Part shown: one piece after another, positions 8,418-17,037 of the stretch | Layout: each line of letters starts with the position of its first letter | Position numbering within the stretch: position 1 is the stretch's first letter | DNA from: Actinoallomurus oryzae | GTDB lineage: Bacteria > Actinomycetota > Actinomycetes > Streptosporangiales > Streptosporangiaceae | DNA: 64,000 nucleotides | Direction of reading: 5' to 3' | NCBI RefSeq assembly: GCF_039541955.1 | Contig: NZ_BAABHF010000065.1 | Coordinates: 69,381 to 133,380 of the forward strand | Position numbers and translations under genes: made by a program | The notes under the pieces: model-generated | What the model saw: the letters and a program-made list of their open reading frames with translations, nothing else | Database searches by the model: none | What the model was told of the DNA's origin: nothing

Positions 8418-8942
8418 GTGATCGATACTGGCTGGGTGAGTGGCGATGAGACCGGACCGGTCCAGCTGGTGGAGGAGTACGGACCCGAGTGGTCGCCGGG
8501 CGTGTTCGAGCGCGGCACCGACGGTCCACTGTTGATCCTCGCCGGCGTGGACGGCTCACCGACGGCCATGCGGGCCAGTTCGTACGCCGCCGGGCTCGCC
8601 CGCCGCCAGCGCTCCCGCCTGGTGTTCGTGTACGTCGCGGCGCCGTCGCTGTGGACCGGGATGTCGACCGGACCGGCGGTCGCCGCGCAGGAACAGCTGT
8701 TCGGAGAGCTGATCGACGATCTGCGCACCCAGATCCGCGAACGCGCGGACGAGATCGGCGTGCCGATCACCTTCGTCGTCCGGCGCGGCGACGCGTTCGT
8801 CGAACTGCGCGACGCGGCGACCGAACTCCACGCCGACATGGTGGTGGTCGGCTCGTCCGAGCAGGCGGGCCACCGGCTCATCGGCTCGGTCGCCTCCCGC
8901 CTGGTCCGCGCGGGCCGCTGGCCGGTGACGGTCGTCCCCTAG
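8418..8942 (+). CDS. Universal stress protein (UspA fold)
   Basis: 174-residue single Usp domain. It opens after a short acidic lead with LLILAGVDGSPTAMRASSYA (strand 1 plus the conserved D-G-S), has a middle RLVFVYVAAP, and ends ADMVVVGSSEQAGHRLIGS then VASRLVRAGRWPVTVVP. The ATP-binding pattern G-2X-G-9X-G-S/T is only partly kept: the second glycine is Glu, so nucleotide binding is uncertain. Two GTG starts fit (8418 and 8436). 8418 is preferred for a weak GCAGG 7 bases upstream; the frame is open further up without a clear start. Confidence 0.8.
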   Translation: MIDTGWVSGDETGPVQLVEEYGPEWSPGVFERGTDGPLLILAGVDGSPTAMRASSYAAGLARRQRSRLVFVYVAAPSLWTGMSTGPAVAAQEQLFGELIDDLRTQIRERADEIGVPITFVVRRGDAFVELRDAATELHADMVVVGSSEQAGHRLIGSVASRLVRAGRWPVTVVP

Positions 8943-9070
8943 GCTTCGGCGGGCGGTGGTCAGGCGTTCGGAGAACACCGCCGGGAGACGGGCGGACACG
9001 GCGTAGGCCGTTTGGCATGATCAGCGTGGTCGGTCCGCCCATGAGCATTGTTCTTCGGAAAGGCACTCTG

Positions 9071-9430
9071 ATGTCCAGCACCATGCTTTGTGTCGCCGTT
9101 GACTGCACCTCCCCGGGTCGTCTTGCCGACTTCTGGTCGCAGGCCCTGAACTACACGGCCCGGCACGAACTGCCCAACGGCGCCCATCTCATCGCCAAGG
9201 ACCAGCAGACCACGCCCTGGCTGGCCTTCATTCCCGTACCCGAGGCCAAGGGCGCCAAGAACCGGCTGCATCTCGATCTTCGGCCCGACGACCAGGAGGC
9301 CGAGATCGAGCGGCTCCTCGCTCTGGGCGCCACCCGAGCCGACGTCGGCCAGCCCACCGACGCCCCGTGGACGGTGCTGGCCGACCCTGAGGGCAATGAG
9401 TTCTGCGTCCTCCCGTCCCAACCCGCCTGA
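9071..9430 (+). CDS. VOC family protein (glyoxalase-like)
   Basis: 119-residue single vicinal-oxygen-chelate domain. It shows MLCVAVDCTSPGRLADFWSQAL at the start, PWLAFIPVPEAKGAKNRLHLDL with the metal-type His in the middle, and VLADPEGNEFCVLPSQP at the end. This is the common actinomycete glyoxalase-like family whose substrates are mostly unknown. ATG 9071 follows GGAAAGG with 8 bases spacing; an upstream ATG at 9041 has no ribosome site. The downstream dioxygenase-like gene follows within 14 bases, or overlaps this gene by 35 if its earlier start is used, so they may be cotranscribed. Confidence 0.85.
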   Translation: MSSTMLCVAVDCTSPGRLADFWSQALNYTARHELPNGAHLIAKDQQTTPWLAFIPVPEAKGAKNRLHLDLRPDDQEAEIERLLALGATRADVGQPTDAPWTVLADPEGNEFCVLPSQPA

Positions 9431-9443
9431 TCGGGTGCATCAC

Positions 9444-10664
9444 ATGCCTCGCCCAGAAGCCTGCATCGAGGATGCGGGCAACATCTTGGTCGCGCCTGCG
9501 ACGTTTCGAGATGATCACTTCATCAGGGAATTCTTCGGGTCCATGATCACGCCAGAGGACCTTGCTTCCGGTTCGCTCGACCTCGCGCAGAAGACCGTCT
9601 ACCTGTGTGGCGACATATCCAGGATCAGCCGTCGCCGGCTGCGTGCGGCCGCCCGGGTGTTCGTCATCCGGGAGCTGTCACACGGTTACCACGAGGACGT
9701 CGACGAACACTGGACCCTCATCGACCTCGGCCGAGTTCCCATCCGCGTACACGGCGTCGGCGTGTACCACCGCCGCTTCTTCGGGCTCGACGCCGATCAC
9801 TTCGGACGGATCCGTGCGGAGCACACGTTCCAGTCCCTGACGGAGTCCACCAAGCCCGGCACAGCCCATCGCAGCGGAATCTATCTGACGCCCGTCACGC
9901 AAAACGGCGACGAACTGCATTTCCGCCTGCTCCGGTGCTCCACCAATTTCTCGGGGCCGACCGAGAGCTTTCGCCCGACCGACACGCACATCGTCGAGGC
10001 CCTGAACCGCGAGGCCGCATGGGTCTTCCGGAACCAGGCACCGCTGAATCACGTCCTCGCTCAGATCTACCACAACACCCCTGCCACGGCCGAGCGCAAG
10101 CAGTCCAAGGCCAAGATCTCGGCCCATGCCGACAAGACCAAGGACATGCCCGTCAACGGCATCATGGCCTTCTGCACCTTCTATGACCGGCTCGACCAGC
10201 TGCAGCCCCTGGCCGAAGACGCCTTCGACTACGGCGTGAAGGGCACCAGCGGGCTGACCAGACTCCACTTTCGCCTCAAGGAGCCGACCGAAGAACGGGA
10301 CGGGGCCGCGCTCCCCCGGCAGTTCACCCTGACCCTCTATCCCGGCTCCGTCTTCTTCATGCCGCTGTCCACCAACCGCCTGTACACGCACGAGATCCGG
10401 CCGTCGGCGTTGGACGCCGACTCGCTCCCGACCCGCCTGGGATACGTGGTGCGCTGTTCGAGCGCCGAAGCCGTTCACAAGAACGGACACACGTTCCTCA
10501 AAACGGCCGGAGATCTGGTGAGGCTAGAGCCACCCACACCGGCCGGCATGGACGAGCTGCGCAGACTGTACGCCGAGGAGAACAGGACCTCGTCCTTCAT
10601 CGATTACGGTGACGAAATCTTCTTCAGCATGAACACGGGAGACTACGTTGCCCCCCGTATATAG
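9444..10664 (+). CDS. AlkB-like 2OG-Fe(II) dioxygenase-like protein with unknown N-terminal domain
   Basis: About 406 residues. The C-terminal half has the ordered motifs of a 2-oxoglutarate/Fe(II) oxygenase: H-A-D in KISAHADKTKDM, a distal His in NRLYTHEIRPS, and an Arg in TRLGYVVRCS, with hydrophobic strands between (NGIMAFCTFYD, GSVFFMPLS). The first about 150 residues contain two HIS/ARG-rich segments (ELSHGYHEDVDEHW, GVGVYHRRFFG) that I do not recognise. The downstream gene is a shorter paralogue with the same motif order. Start choices are ATG 9396, GTG 9435 and ATG 9444; the last avoids overlap but none has a strong ribosome site. Substrate unknown; DNA repair is not implied. Confidence 0.6.
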   Translation: MPRPEACIEDAGNILVAPATFRDDHFIREFFGSMITPEDLASGSLDLAQKTVYLCGDISRISRRRLRAAARVFVIRELSHGYHEDVDEHWTLIDLGRVPIRVHGVGVYHRRFFGLDADHFGRIRAEHTFQSLTESTKPGTAHRSGIYLTPVTQNGDELHFRLLRCSTNFSGPTESFRPTDTHIVEALNREAAWVFRNQAPLNHVLAQIYHNTPATAERKQSKAKISAHADKTKDMPVNGIMAFCTFYDRLDQLQPLAEDAFDYGVKGTSGLTRLHFRLKEPTEERDGAALPRQFTLTLYPGSVFFMPLSTNRLYTHEIRPSALDADSLPTRLGYVVRCSSAEAVHKNGHTFLKTAGDLVRLEPPTPAGMDELRRLYAEENRTSSFIDYGDEIFFSMNTGDYVAPRI

Positions 10665-11418
10665 GATCGCGAATGAAGTCCTCTCGTGCGCTCTTCCAAC
10701 CGAGGAGGATCTCTTCGCGGAGCTGTCCGCGTCGGCTCGCCTGGAAGACGTAGGAAAGGGCCGGCGAGGCGCCGTGCTCACCAAGGTCGACGAGGCGGGT
10801 GGTGCACCTCTCGTACGTACCACCACTCGATACAGCAGTCCGGCGCAGCGCTTCCGGGCGGTGCACGAACGGCTGGCGCAACGGATTCAAGAAAGTGCGG
10901 AGATTTCGGTCGGCTTCAACAACGCCCTCATAGAGATCTACACGAACGCCTACACGACCATGGGCAGCCATTCCGACCAGGCCCTCGATCTGGCCGACGA
11001 TTCGTTCATCGCCGTCTTTTCCTGCTACCAACGTCCCGAAGCGAGCCCGCCGAGGAAGCTGATCTTCGAATCAAAGGGGTCCGCCGGCGAGAAGTTCGAG
11101 ATCCCCCTCGCCCACAACAGCATCGTCGCGTTCTCTGTCGACTCGAATCGGCGACTCAAGCATAAAATCGTGCTCGAGACGCCCGGCCAGGCGGCGGACA
11201 ACCAATGGCTGGGCGTAACCTTTCGCACGTCAAAGACCTTCGTTCGGTTCCGCGACGGACATGCATACCTCCCGCAGGGCGCGCGCCTCATGCCGGCCGA
11301 CGACGAGCAGAGGCACGAGTTTTACCGACTACGGCGCCGCGAGAACAATGAAACGGACTTCATCTACCCCACGCTGACGTACACCATCAGCGAGAGCGAT
11401 CTGGTGCCGCCCGTCTGA
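10648..11418 (+). CDS. AlkB-like 2OG-Fe(II) dioxygenase-like protein
   Basis: 256 residues. TTG start 10648 with GGGAG 7 bases upstream; it overlaps the preceding gene by 17 bases, indicating translational coupling. The AlkB-type layout is clear: an Asn/Tyr strand (FNNALIEIYTNAYTTMG), the H-x-D pair in SHSDQALDL, FIAVFSCYQ, a distal His in RRLKHKIVLE and the 2OG-binding Arg in WLGVTFRTSKTF. It aligns in order with the upstream gene (RTTTRYSSPAQRF here, RCSTNFSGPTESF there), so the two look like diverged duplicates. The 3' end overlaps the convergent ATPase gene by 32 bases. Could act on a small molecule, RNA or protein; nothing local decides. Confidence 0.6.
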   Translation: MPPVYRIANEVLSCALPTEEDLFAELSASARLEDVGKGRRGAVLTKVDEAGGAPLVRTTTRYSSPAQRFRAVHERLAQRIQESAEISVGFNNALIEIYTNAYTTMGSHSDQALDLADDSFIAVFSCYQRPEASPPRKLIFESKGSAGEKFEIPLAHNSIVAFSVDSNRRLKHKIVLETPGQAADNQWLGVTFRTSKTFVRFRDGHAYLPQGARLMPADDEQRHEFYRLRRRENNETDFIYPTLTYTISESDLVPPV

Positions 11419-11857
11419 CCTTGTTCTCCGGCGTGCCGGGAAGGACGGCCCATACGCACTTGCCGGATGCCGCGACGCGACTCCCCCATATCTCCGCGAG
11501 GGCCGCGATCAGGTGCATGCCCCGGCCGTGCTCCTCCTCGACGTCGATCGGGAGCACGGTCGGGCGGTGCGGCGACGAGTCCCACATCTCCAGGCGGATC
11601 CGCCCGGCGTTCCAGTCGACGGCGACGACGTAATCCGGGCTCGGCGCATGAACGAGGGCATTGTTGAACATCTCGCTGATGAGCTGAACACCGTCATCGA
11701 CCTGGTGCGACCGTCCCCAGAGGCGAAGCCTGGAGGCGACGAAGTCGCGTGCCACACCGGCAGAGGAGAGAAACGGCGGCAAGCGCCTTTCCTGCCGAAG
11801 TGGATTGTCGGAATTCTGGATACTTAGTCCGAATTCTTGCGTTTTGCAGCGCCCCAT
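11387..11857 (-). CDS. HATPase_c (anti-sigma-factor RsbW-like) regulatory protein
   Basis: 156-residue GHKL ATPase of the small actinomycete regulatory type. N-box ISEMFNNALVHA (residues about 60-71), G1-like LEMWDSSPHRP, G2 EEEHGRGMHLIAALAE, then GSRVAASGKCVWAVLP. No kinase dimerisation or sensor domain is present, so it probably acts by binding a sigma factor or another regulator. It is divergent from an XRE regulator and a DUF397 gene; the three resemble the abaA/whiJ-type clusters that abound in Streptomyces relatives. The tail is convergent with, and overlaps, the second dioxygenase-like gene. Confidence 0.85.
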   Translation of the reverse strand: MGRCKTQEFGLSIQNSDNPLRQERRLPPFLSSAGVARDFVASRLRLWGRSHQVDDGVQLISEMFNNALVHAPSPDYVVAVDWNAGRIRLEMWDSSPHRPTVLPIDVEEEHGRGMHLIAALAEIWGSRVAASGKCVWAVLPGTPENKVRRAAPDRSR

Positions 11858-11871
11858 GCCTACCCCCTAGG

Positions 11872-11885
11872 TTTCTCTAGAGAAA
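11872..11885. promoter_or_regulatory. Perfect 14-bp palindrome in divergent promoter region
   Basis: TTTCTCTAGAGAAA is a perfect dyad, flanked by AGG on the left and CCT on the right. It lies 15 bases upstream of the ATPase gene start and 64 bases before the XRE gene, so it is a plausible operator for the XRE protein (inference). Confidence 0.45.
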
Positions 11886-11948
11886 GCCTGGACCCGCCGC
11901 GTAAAGCAGCGATACATTTCGAAGGCTTCGAAGAGGAGGAGGGGGAAA

Positions 11949-12752
11949 ATGACTGATGATCTGGTCGATCCCGAGTCGTCACTATGGGCGTGGCTGGCCT
12001 ACGACGTGCGGTTCTATCGGAAGAAATACAACCTGACGCAGCATCAGCTGGGGCAGGTCATCATCAGCAGTGCTTCGAACGTTTCAAACATCGAAGCCGG
12101 GCGGCGGAAACTCACCGACGAGCAGGCCCTGGCCCTCGACGTCCGGTTCGTGACGGGCGGCCACTTCTCCCGACTGCTGCGGTTCGCCCGCCGCGGTCAC
12201 GACCCGGACTGGTTCAAGCAGTACGCCCACCTCGAAGCCAAGGCCCGGCTGATCAAGACGTACGAGGCCATCACGGTGCCCGGCCTCCTCCAGCCCCCGG
12301 AGTACGCCACCGCGCTGTTTCGGGGCGGAGGTGTGATCGACTTCGCGGACGCGTTAAGCGAGCGCATGTCACGGGCGGATGTGTTCAAAAGGAGCGACCC
12401 ACCTCTGTACTGGGCAATCGTCCCGGAGAACGTGATCGACTGGCCGATAGGCGGACCGGAGGTCATGCGGAAACAACTCGCACACCTCTTGGACATGTCG
12501 ACTCGACCCAACATCAGCATGAGGGTTGTCCCTCGGACCGCAGGGGCTCATGCTGGGGTAGATGGATCTTTTTCCCTCATATCGGGCAAAGATGGAGAAG
12601 TCGCCTACACCGAATCGCCGGGCGGAGGGAGGCTGGTGGCCGGCGGCGACGAGATCCGGGAGTTCGGTCTCCGGTACGACCGAATCGGACAGGCGGCCCT
12701 ACCCGAATCGGCGTCCCGAGAGATGATCCAACGAGTCATGGAGGCTCTCTGA
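11949..12752 (+). CDS. XRE-family regulator (WhiJ-like, DUF5753 C-terminus)
   Basis: 267 residues. N-terminal helix-turn-helix at about residues 17-60 (LAYDVRFYRKKYNLTQHQLG, SASNVSNIEAGRRKLTDEQA), then the DUF5753 domain with the hallmark YEAITVPGLLQPPEYATALF, a MSRADVFKRSDPPLYWAIV segment, MRVVPRTAGAHAGVDGSFSL and AYTESPGGGRLV. Start ATG 11949 follows GGAGGAGGGGG. Proteins of this type act with neighbouring DUF397 and ATPase partners to time development or secondary metabolism. The stop codon overlaps the DUF397 start by one base. Confidence 0.93.
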   Translation: MTDDLVDPESSLWAWLAYDVRFYRKKYNLTQHQLGQVIISSASNVSNIEAGRRKLTDEQALALDVRFVTGGHFSRLLRFARRGHDPDWFKQYAHLEAKARLIKTYEAITVPGLLQPPEYATALFRGGGVIDFADALSERMSRADVFKRSDPPLYWAIVPENVIDWPIGGPEVMRKQLAHLLDMSTRPNISMRVVPRTAGAHAGVDGSFSLISGKDGEVAYTESPGGGRLVAGGDEIREFGLRYDRIGQAALPESASREMIQRVMEAL

Positions 12753-12859
12753 TGGACCGGCAGGTCACCGACGACGGATGGCGGAAGAGCACCCGCAGCG
12801 GCGCCAATAACCCGAACTGCGTTGAGGTCAAGCTGATCACCGACGAACAGTCCGGATGA
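12752..12859 (+). CDS. DUF397 protein, C-terminally truncated
   Basis: Only 35 residues: MDRQVTDDGWRKSTRSGANN followed by PNCVEVKLITDEQSG. The W-R-K-S-x-R-S-G and N-C-V-E-V signatures mark DUF397, whose usual length is 60-70. After the TGA at 12857-12859 the same frame continues and yields FSPDEFRE (12881-12904), matching the usual C-terminal FSP.EWR motif. A nonsense change or small alteration has therefore cut the gene. Coupled to the XRE gene by TGATG. Whether the short form still works with its regulator is unknown. Confidence 0.7.
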   Translation: MDRQVTDDGWRKSTRSGANNPNCVEVKLITDEQSG

Positions 12860-13015
12860 GTTGAGTCACTCCTCAGCGGCTTTTCTCCTGACGAGTTCCG
12901 CGAGACACGTCGCGTACGCAAATGCGGACATGGCGGTCGGGAGCGGTCCCAAAGGCGGTGCTGTACGTTGCGATCGGCAGCGTGTCATCGGTTCGGCTTC
13001 TGAGGGGTTTTGAGC

Positions 13016-13642
13016 GTGGTCGTCACCTTCGATACAAGCGGCTTGCAGCGCGTCGACGAGGCGACCTGGTCGCACTCCGCCACCGGGGACTGGATCAATC
13101 TCAAACTCAACAACACCCCGCTGACCGAGCCGGCCTGGCTGGAGAACATCCCGGCCATGCGGCGCAACCTCGCCGTCGAGTACTCGCAGATGGGATGTCT
13201 CATCGAGGCCGAGCCCGTCGTCCTCGGCGGTGTTCGCGGGGTGTGCCAGGTGGTGAAGGCACCGATACCGAACGCGCCCAGCGGGCAGGTCTTCCTGGCG
13301 AACATCTTCCTGGCCAAGGCCGATCGGCATGTGATGTTCGGCTGCGTCGCCGAGGAACGTGGCATCACCGGAGTGCGCGAGACGACGATCATGGCCAAGC
13401 TCGGCCTCCTCCTGGACGGCTGGGTCCTCCCGCATCCCTACGCCCCCGAGTTGAAGGGCGCGCTGCCGTACCACCGCGGCGACGACCCGGCGTGGGACGC
13501 GCAGTTCCCCGATCATCCGCTGTCGCGCGTACGGGCGTGGGTGGGATGGGTGCTGGCCACGGCACAGGTCGACCCCGCCTTCGCCGCCCTGCCCGACTTC
13601 GTGCCCGGTCCCCCGGCACCGGACACCGCCTCCGGGCGGTGA
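13016..13642 (+). CDS. Conserved hypothetical protein upstream of WD40 kinase
   Basis: 208 residues, no domain recognised with certainty. GTG 13016 has TGAGGGG 8 bases upstream; a TTG at 13010 is too close to that site. Visible segments: VVVTFDTSGLQRVDEATWSH, NLAVEYSQMGCLIEAEPVVL, VCQVVKAPIPNAPSGQVFLA, and WVLPHPYAPELKGALPYHRG. There is no signal peptide or membrane segment. The mixed beta/alpha pattern and position 45 bases before a Ser/Thr kinase on the same strand suggest a functional link, perhaps as a substrate or sensor (inference). Confidence 0.7.
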   Translation: MVVTFDTSGLQRVDEATWSHSATGDWINLKLNNTPLTEPAWLENIPAMRRNLAVEYSQMGCLIEAEPVVLGGVRGVCQVVKAPIPNAPSGQVFLANIFLAKADRHVMFGCVAEERGITGVRETTIMAKLGLLLDGWVLPHPYAPELKGALPYHRGDDPAWDAQFPDHPLSRVRAWVGWVLATAQVDPAFAALPDFVPGPPAPDTASGR

Positions 13643-13687
13643 CCGACCAGGACGCGACCCCGGCACGCGTACGGGGCTGAGACACCC

Positions 13688-16600
13688 ATGGCGGCGGGCG
13701 GGGTGTGGCGGACCGGCCAGGTCGTCGACGGACGCTACGAGGTCCTTCAGGTACACGAGAGCGGCGGCATGGGCGTCGTGTACCGGGTCCGGCACCTGGA
13801 GTGGGACGCGGACCTGGCGGTGAAGTGCCCGCGCGCGGAGCTGTTCCGGACCAGGGCACAGCGGGACCGGTTCATCGCCGAGGCGGAGATCTGGGTGTCG
13901 CTGGGCCTGCATCCGAACGTCTGCGGCTGCCACTATGTGCGCGTCCTCGACGGGATCCCGCGGGTGTTCGCCGAATACGTCACGGGCGGCAGCCTGCGCG
14001 ACTGGATCCACGACCGCCGCCTGTACGCGGGCGGCCGGGCGGAGGCGCTCACCCGCGTCCTGGACGTGGCGGTGCAGTTCGCGTGGGGGTTGGCGCACGC
14101 GCACGACCGTGGGCTCGTCCACCAGGACGTCAAGCCCGCCAACGTGCTGATGGACGTCACCGCCGCCGGGGCCGTCGCGAAGGTGACCGATTTCGGGCTG
14201 ACCCGGGCCGTGACCGCGCCGCCGATGGCCGCGGACGCCGCCCCGGCCGAGGCGGACCTGGTGGTGTCCGTCCACGGCCTGACGCCCGCCTACGCCTCGC
14301 CCGAGCAGAGCGCGGGCCGGCGGGTGGACCGGCGCACCGACGTGTACAGCTTCGCGGTGTCCGTGCTGGAGATGTTCACCGGCGGGATCAGTTGGATGTC
14401 CGGCGCGACGGCGGGTGCGGCGCTGGCCGCCCGCCGCGAGCGGCCCGAGCCGGGAGTACCCGAGCCGCCGAAGGACCTGGCCGAACTGCTGGCCCGGTGC
14501 CTGAGCCCGCACCCGGCCGGCCGGCCCGCGTCCATGGGCGAGGTCGCCGCGGAGCTCACCGAGATCTACCGGCGAGTGGTCGGCACGCCGTATCCGCGCT
14601 CGGCCCCGGTCGCCGCGGACCTGCGGGCCGACGAGCTCAACAACCGCGGCGTCTCACTGCTCGACCTCGGCCGTCCGGACGAGGCGGGCGAGGCGTTCGC
14701 CGCCGCGCTGGCCGCCGATCCGCAGCACCTGAACGCCACCTACAACGCCGGGCTGCTCCGGTGGCGGCGCGGCGAGTGCACCGACGAGGACCTCCTCGCC
14801 GCTCTCGACGCGACGGTGGCCGGCGGCGCCGACCCCGGCCAGACCCGCCGGCTCCTCGCCGAGGTGCATCGAGAGCGCGGCGACCGCGACCAGGCGGACG
14901 CTCTGCTCGGCCGCGCGTCGACGGTCCGGTCCGGGCGATCGGACGGCGCGCTCCGCGTTCCGTGGTACGTCTACCAGGAGCACGACGAGACGTTCTTCGG
15001 CATGCGGATGCGCCGGCAGCCGCCGTCGATGCACATCCGCTTCACCGACGACGGCGGGCGCGCGGTGACCGAATGCGACGGCGTACTGCGCGTGTGGGAC
15101 GTCCGCGATGGACGCTGCCTGCGGCAACTGACGGTCCCGGCCGGCCGGTTCGACGTCAGCGGCGACGGCCGGTACGCCGTCACGGCCGGGCCGGACGCCG
15201 TGCACTTCTGGGACCTGGCGAACGAGCGCCGCCTGCGGGTGCTGGACGCCCCCGAAGGCTGGGACCGGAGCCTGTGGTCGGCGTCGGTGCGCCTCAGCGG
15301 CGACGGGCGCGTCGCGGTGTCGGCGAACTACGACGGCACCGTCCTCGTCTGGGACTTCCCCGACGGCCGGCTCCGGCCGGCCCTCGACGGGCACGACGGC
15401 AACGCGATCGCGGCGGTCGACCACGACGGGCGTCTCGTGCTCACCGCGGGCCGCGAGGACGGCACGGTCCGGCTGTGGGAGGCCGCCACCGGGCGCTGCG
15501 TCCGTGTCCTCGACGGCCGCGTACGCGACGGCTACCAGGGGGTCGACGCGCTCTGCCTCAGCGCCGACGGGCGCATCGCGGCGGTGGCCGCCGGCGGGCG
15601 GATCCGGGTCTGGCACCTGCACGGCGGCCACACCCGCACCCTGCGCGGGCACACCCGCGTGGTCGGCTCGCTGGCGGTGTCCGGCGGGTTCCTCGTGTCC
15701 ACGGCCGCGGACGACACGGTCCGGCTGTGGACGCTCGACGAGGGACGCTGCCTGCGCACCTTCCGCGGGGAGGCCGGCCCTGTACGGGCGGCCCACCTCG
15801 ACGCGGACGCGGGCGTGCTGCTGTCCGCGTGGCAGGCCGGTCTCCTGCGCCGGTGGACGGTGCCCCCGCGGCGCACCGCGCCGCCCCGGCTGAGCAGGCC
15901 GCGCGAACACGCCGAGCTGAGCGGCCTCGACGCCACGGTGGCGCACCTGATGCACCGGGCGCGGTCGGCCACGGATCCGCGGACCGCTCTCGGGCTGCTC
16001 GCCGAGGCCAGGGCGGTCCCCGGATACGAACGTGAGCCGCGGCTGCTCGCGGCGTGGCGGGAACTCGGCCGGTCCGCGGACCGGATCGGCCTGCGTTCGG
16101 CCTGGAGCGCCGGGGTCTTCGAGGGAGACACCGCGGCGTTCGCGGTGGACGTGGACGCGGCCGGCCGGATCGCCGTGTCCGGCGGGACGGGCGGCACGGT
16201 CCGGGTGTGGGACGTGGAGGCGGGGACCTGTCTGCGGGTGACCGCCAAGCAGCTCAGCGCCGTCAACACCGTCGAGGTGAGCGACGACGGGTCCCGAGCG
16301 ATGTCCGCGAGCCGCGACGGGACCATCGCCGTGTGGTCGATCGAGACCGGTGAGCGGATCGGCGGCCTCGACCGCCCGCTGGCGCTGGGCGCGACCGCGG
16401 CGGCGCTCGACCGCGCCGGCCGGCTGGCCCTGGTGGCCGGCGCGGACGCGGTGATCCGGCTCTGGAACCTCGATACCGGCGCGTGCGAGCGCGAGCTGAC
16501 GGGACACGCCGGAAAGGTCTGCGCGCTCTGGCTCGGTCCGGGACTGACCGCGTCCGCGGGAGCGGACCGGGTGGTGCGGCTGTGGGACCCGCGGACCGGG

Positions 16601-17035
16601 CAGTGCCTGCGAGCGCTGCGCGGCCACACCGATCAGGTGATGTCGGTCTGCCTGAGCCCCGGGGACCGGTACGCCCTCTCCGCGGGCGCGTACACCGACC
16701 GGACGATCCGTCTGTGGGACACCGCGACGGGCGAGTGCGTGCGCGTCTTCGGCGACGAGCCCGACAGCCCGCGAGCAGCCGACTCGGTGCCCAAGGTGGC
16801 CTCCAAGCGGGTGCGGTTCACCCCGGACGGGCGGTTCGCGGTCTCCGGCGGAACCGACGCGACCGTGCGGATCTGGGACCTGGCCACCGGACGATGCCTG
16901 AGCACGCTCGACGGCCACAAGGGAGAGGTGACCGCCGTCGTGGTCGGCGCCGACGCCGGGTTCGCGCTCTCCGCGAGCATGGACGGCACCGTACGACGCT
17001 GGGAGCTCGACTGGGACCTGCGCGTCCCCGGCTGA
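13688..17035 (+). CDS. Serine/threonine protein kinase with TPR-like linker and WD40 repeats
   Basis: 1115 residues. Kinase domain at about 16-300: glycine loop ESGGMGVVYRV, catalytic Lys in LAVKCPRA (residue 46), catalytic loop HQDVKPANVLM (HRD is HQD), DFG at about 168-170, and SPEQ instead of APE. A TPR-like pair follows (NNRGVSLLDLGRPDEAGEAF, NATYNAGLLRWRRGE). From about 440 to the end there are at least a dozen WD40 units ending in W-D or similar (RVWDVRDG, RLWEAATG, RLWTLDEG, RVWDVEAG, RLWDPRTG, RIWDLATG). The HQD change removes the Arg that contacts a phosphorylated activation loop. No membrane segment. The propellers likely bind partner proteins. Confidence 0.92.
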   Translation: MAAGGVWRTGQVVDGRYEVLQVHESGGMGVVYRVRHLEWDADLAVKCPRAELFRTRAQRDRFIAEAEIWVSLGLHPNVCGCHYVRVLDGIPRVFAEYVTGGSLRDWIHDRRLYAGGRAEALTRVLDVAVQFAWGLAHAHDRGLVHQDVKPANVLMDVTAAGAVAKVTDFGLTRAVTAPPMAADAAPAEADLVVSVHGLTPAYASPEQSAGRRVDRRTDVYSFAVSVLEMFTGGISWMSGATAGAALAARRERPEPGVPEPPKDLAELLARCLSPHPAGRPASMGEVAAELTEIYRRVVGTPYPRSAPVAADLRADELNNRGVSLLDLGRPDEAGEAFAAALAADPQHLNATYNAGLLRWRRGECTDEDLLAALDATVAGGADPGQTRRLLAEVHRERGDRDQADALLGRASTVRSGRSDGALRVPWYVYQEHDETFFGMRMRRQPPSMHIRFTDDGGRAVTECDGVLRVWDVRDGRCLRQLTVPAGRFDVSGDGRYAVTAGPDAVHFWDLANERRLRVLDAPEGWDRSLWSASVRLSGDGRVAVSANYDGTVLVWDFPDGRLRPALDGHDGNAIAAVDHDGRLVLTAGREDGTVRLWEAATGRCVRVLDGRVRDGYQGVDALCLSADGRIAAVAAGGRIRVWHLHGGHTRTLRGHTRVVGSLAVSGGFLVSTAADDTVRLWTLDEGRCLRTFRGEAGPVRAAHLDADAGVLLSAWQAGLLRRWTVPPRRTAPPRLSRPREHAELSGLDATVAHLMHRARSATDPRTALGLLAEARAVPGYEREPRLLAAWRELGRSADRIGLRSAWSAGVFEGDTAAFAVDVDAAGRIAVSGGTGGTVRVWDVEAGTCLRVTAKQLSAVNTVEVSDDGSRAMSASRDGTIAVWSIETGERIGGLDRPLALGATAAALDRAGRLALVAGADAVIRLWNLDTGACERELTGHAGKVCALWLGPGLTASAGADRVVRLWDPRTGQCLRALRGHTDQVMSVCLSPGDRYALSAGAYTDRTIRLWDTATGECVRVFGDEPDSPRAADSVPKVASKRVRFTPDGRFAVSGGTDATVRIWDLATGRCLSTLDGHKGEVTAVVVGADAGFALSASMDGTVRRWELDWDLRVPG

Positions 17036-17037
17036 GG

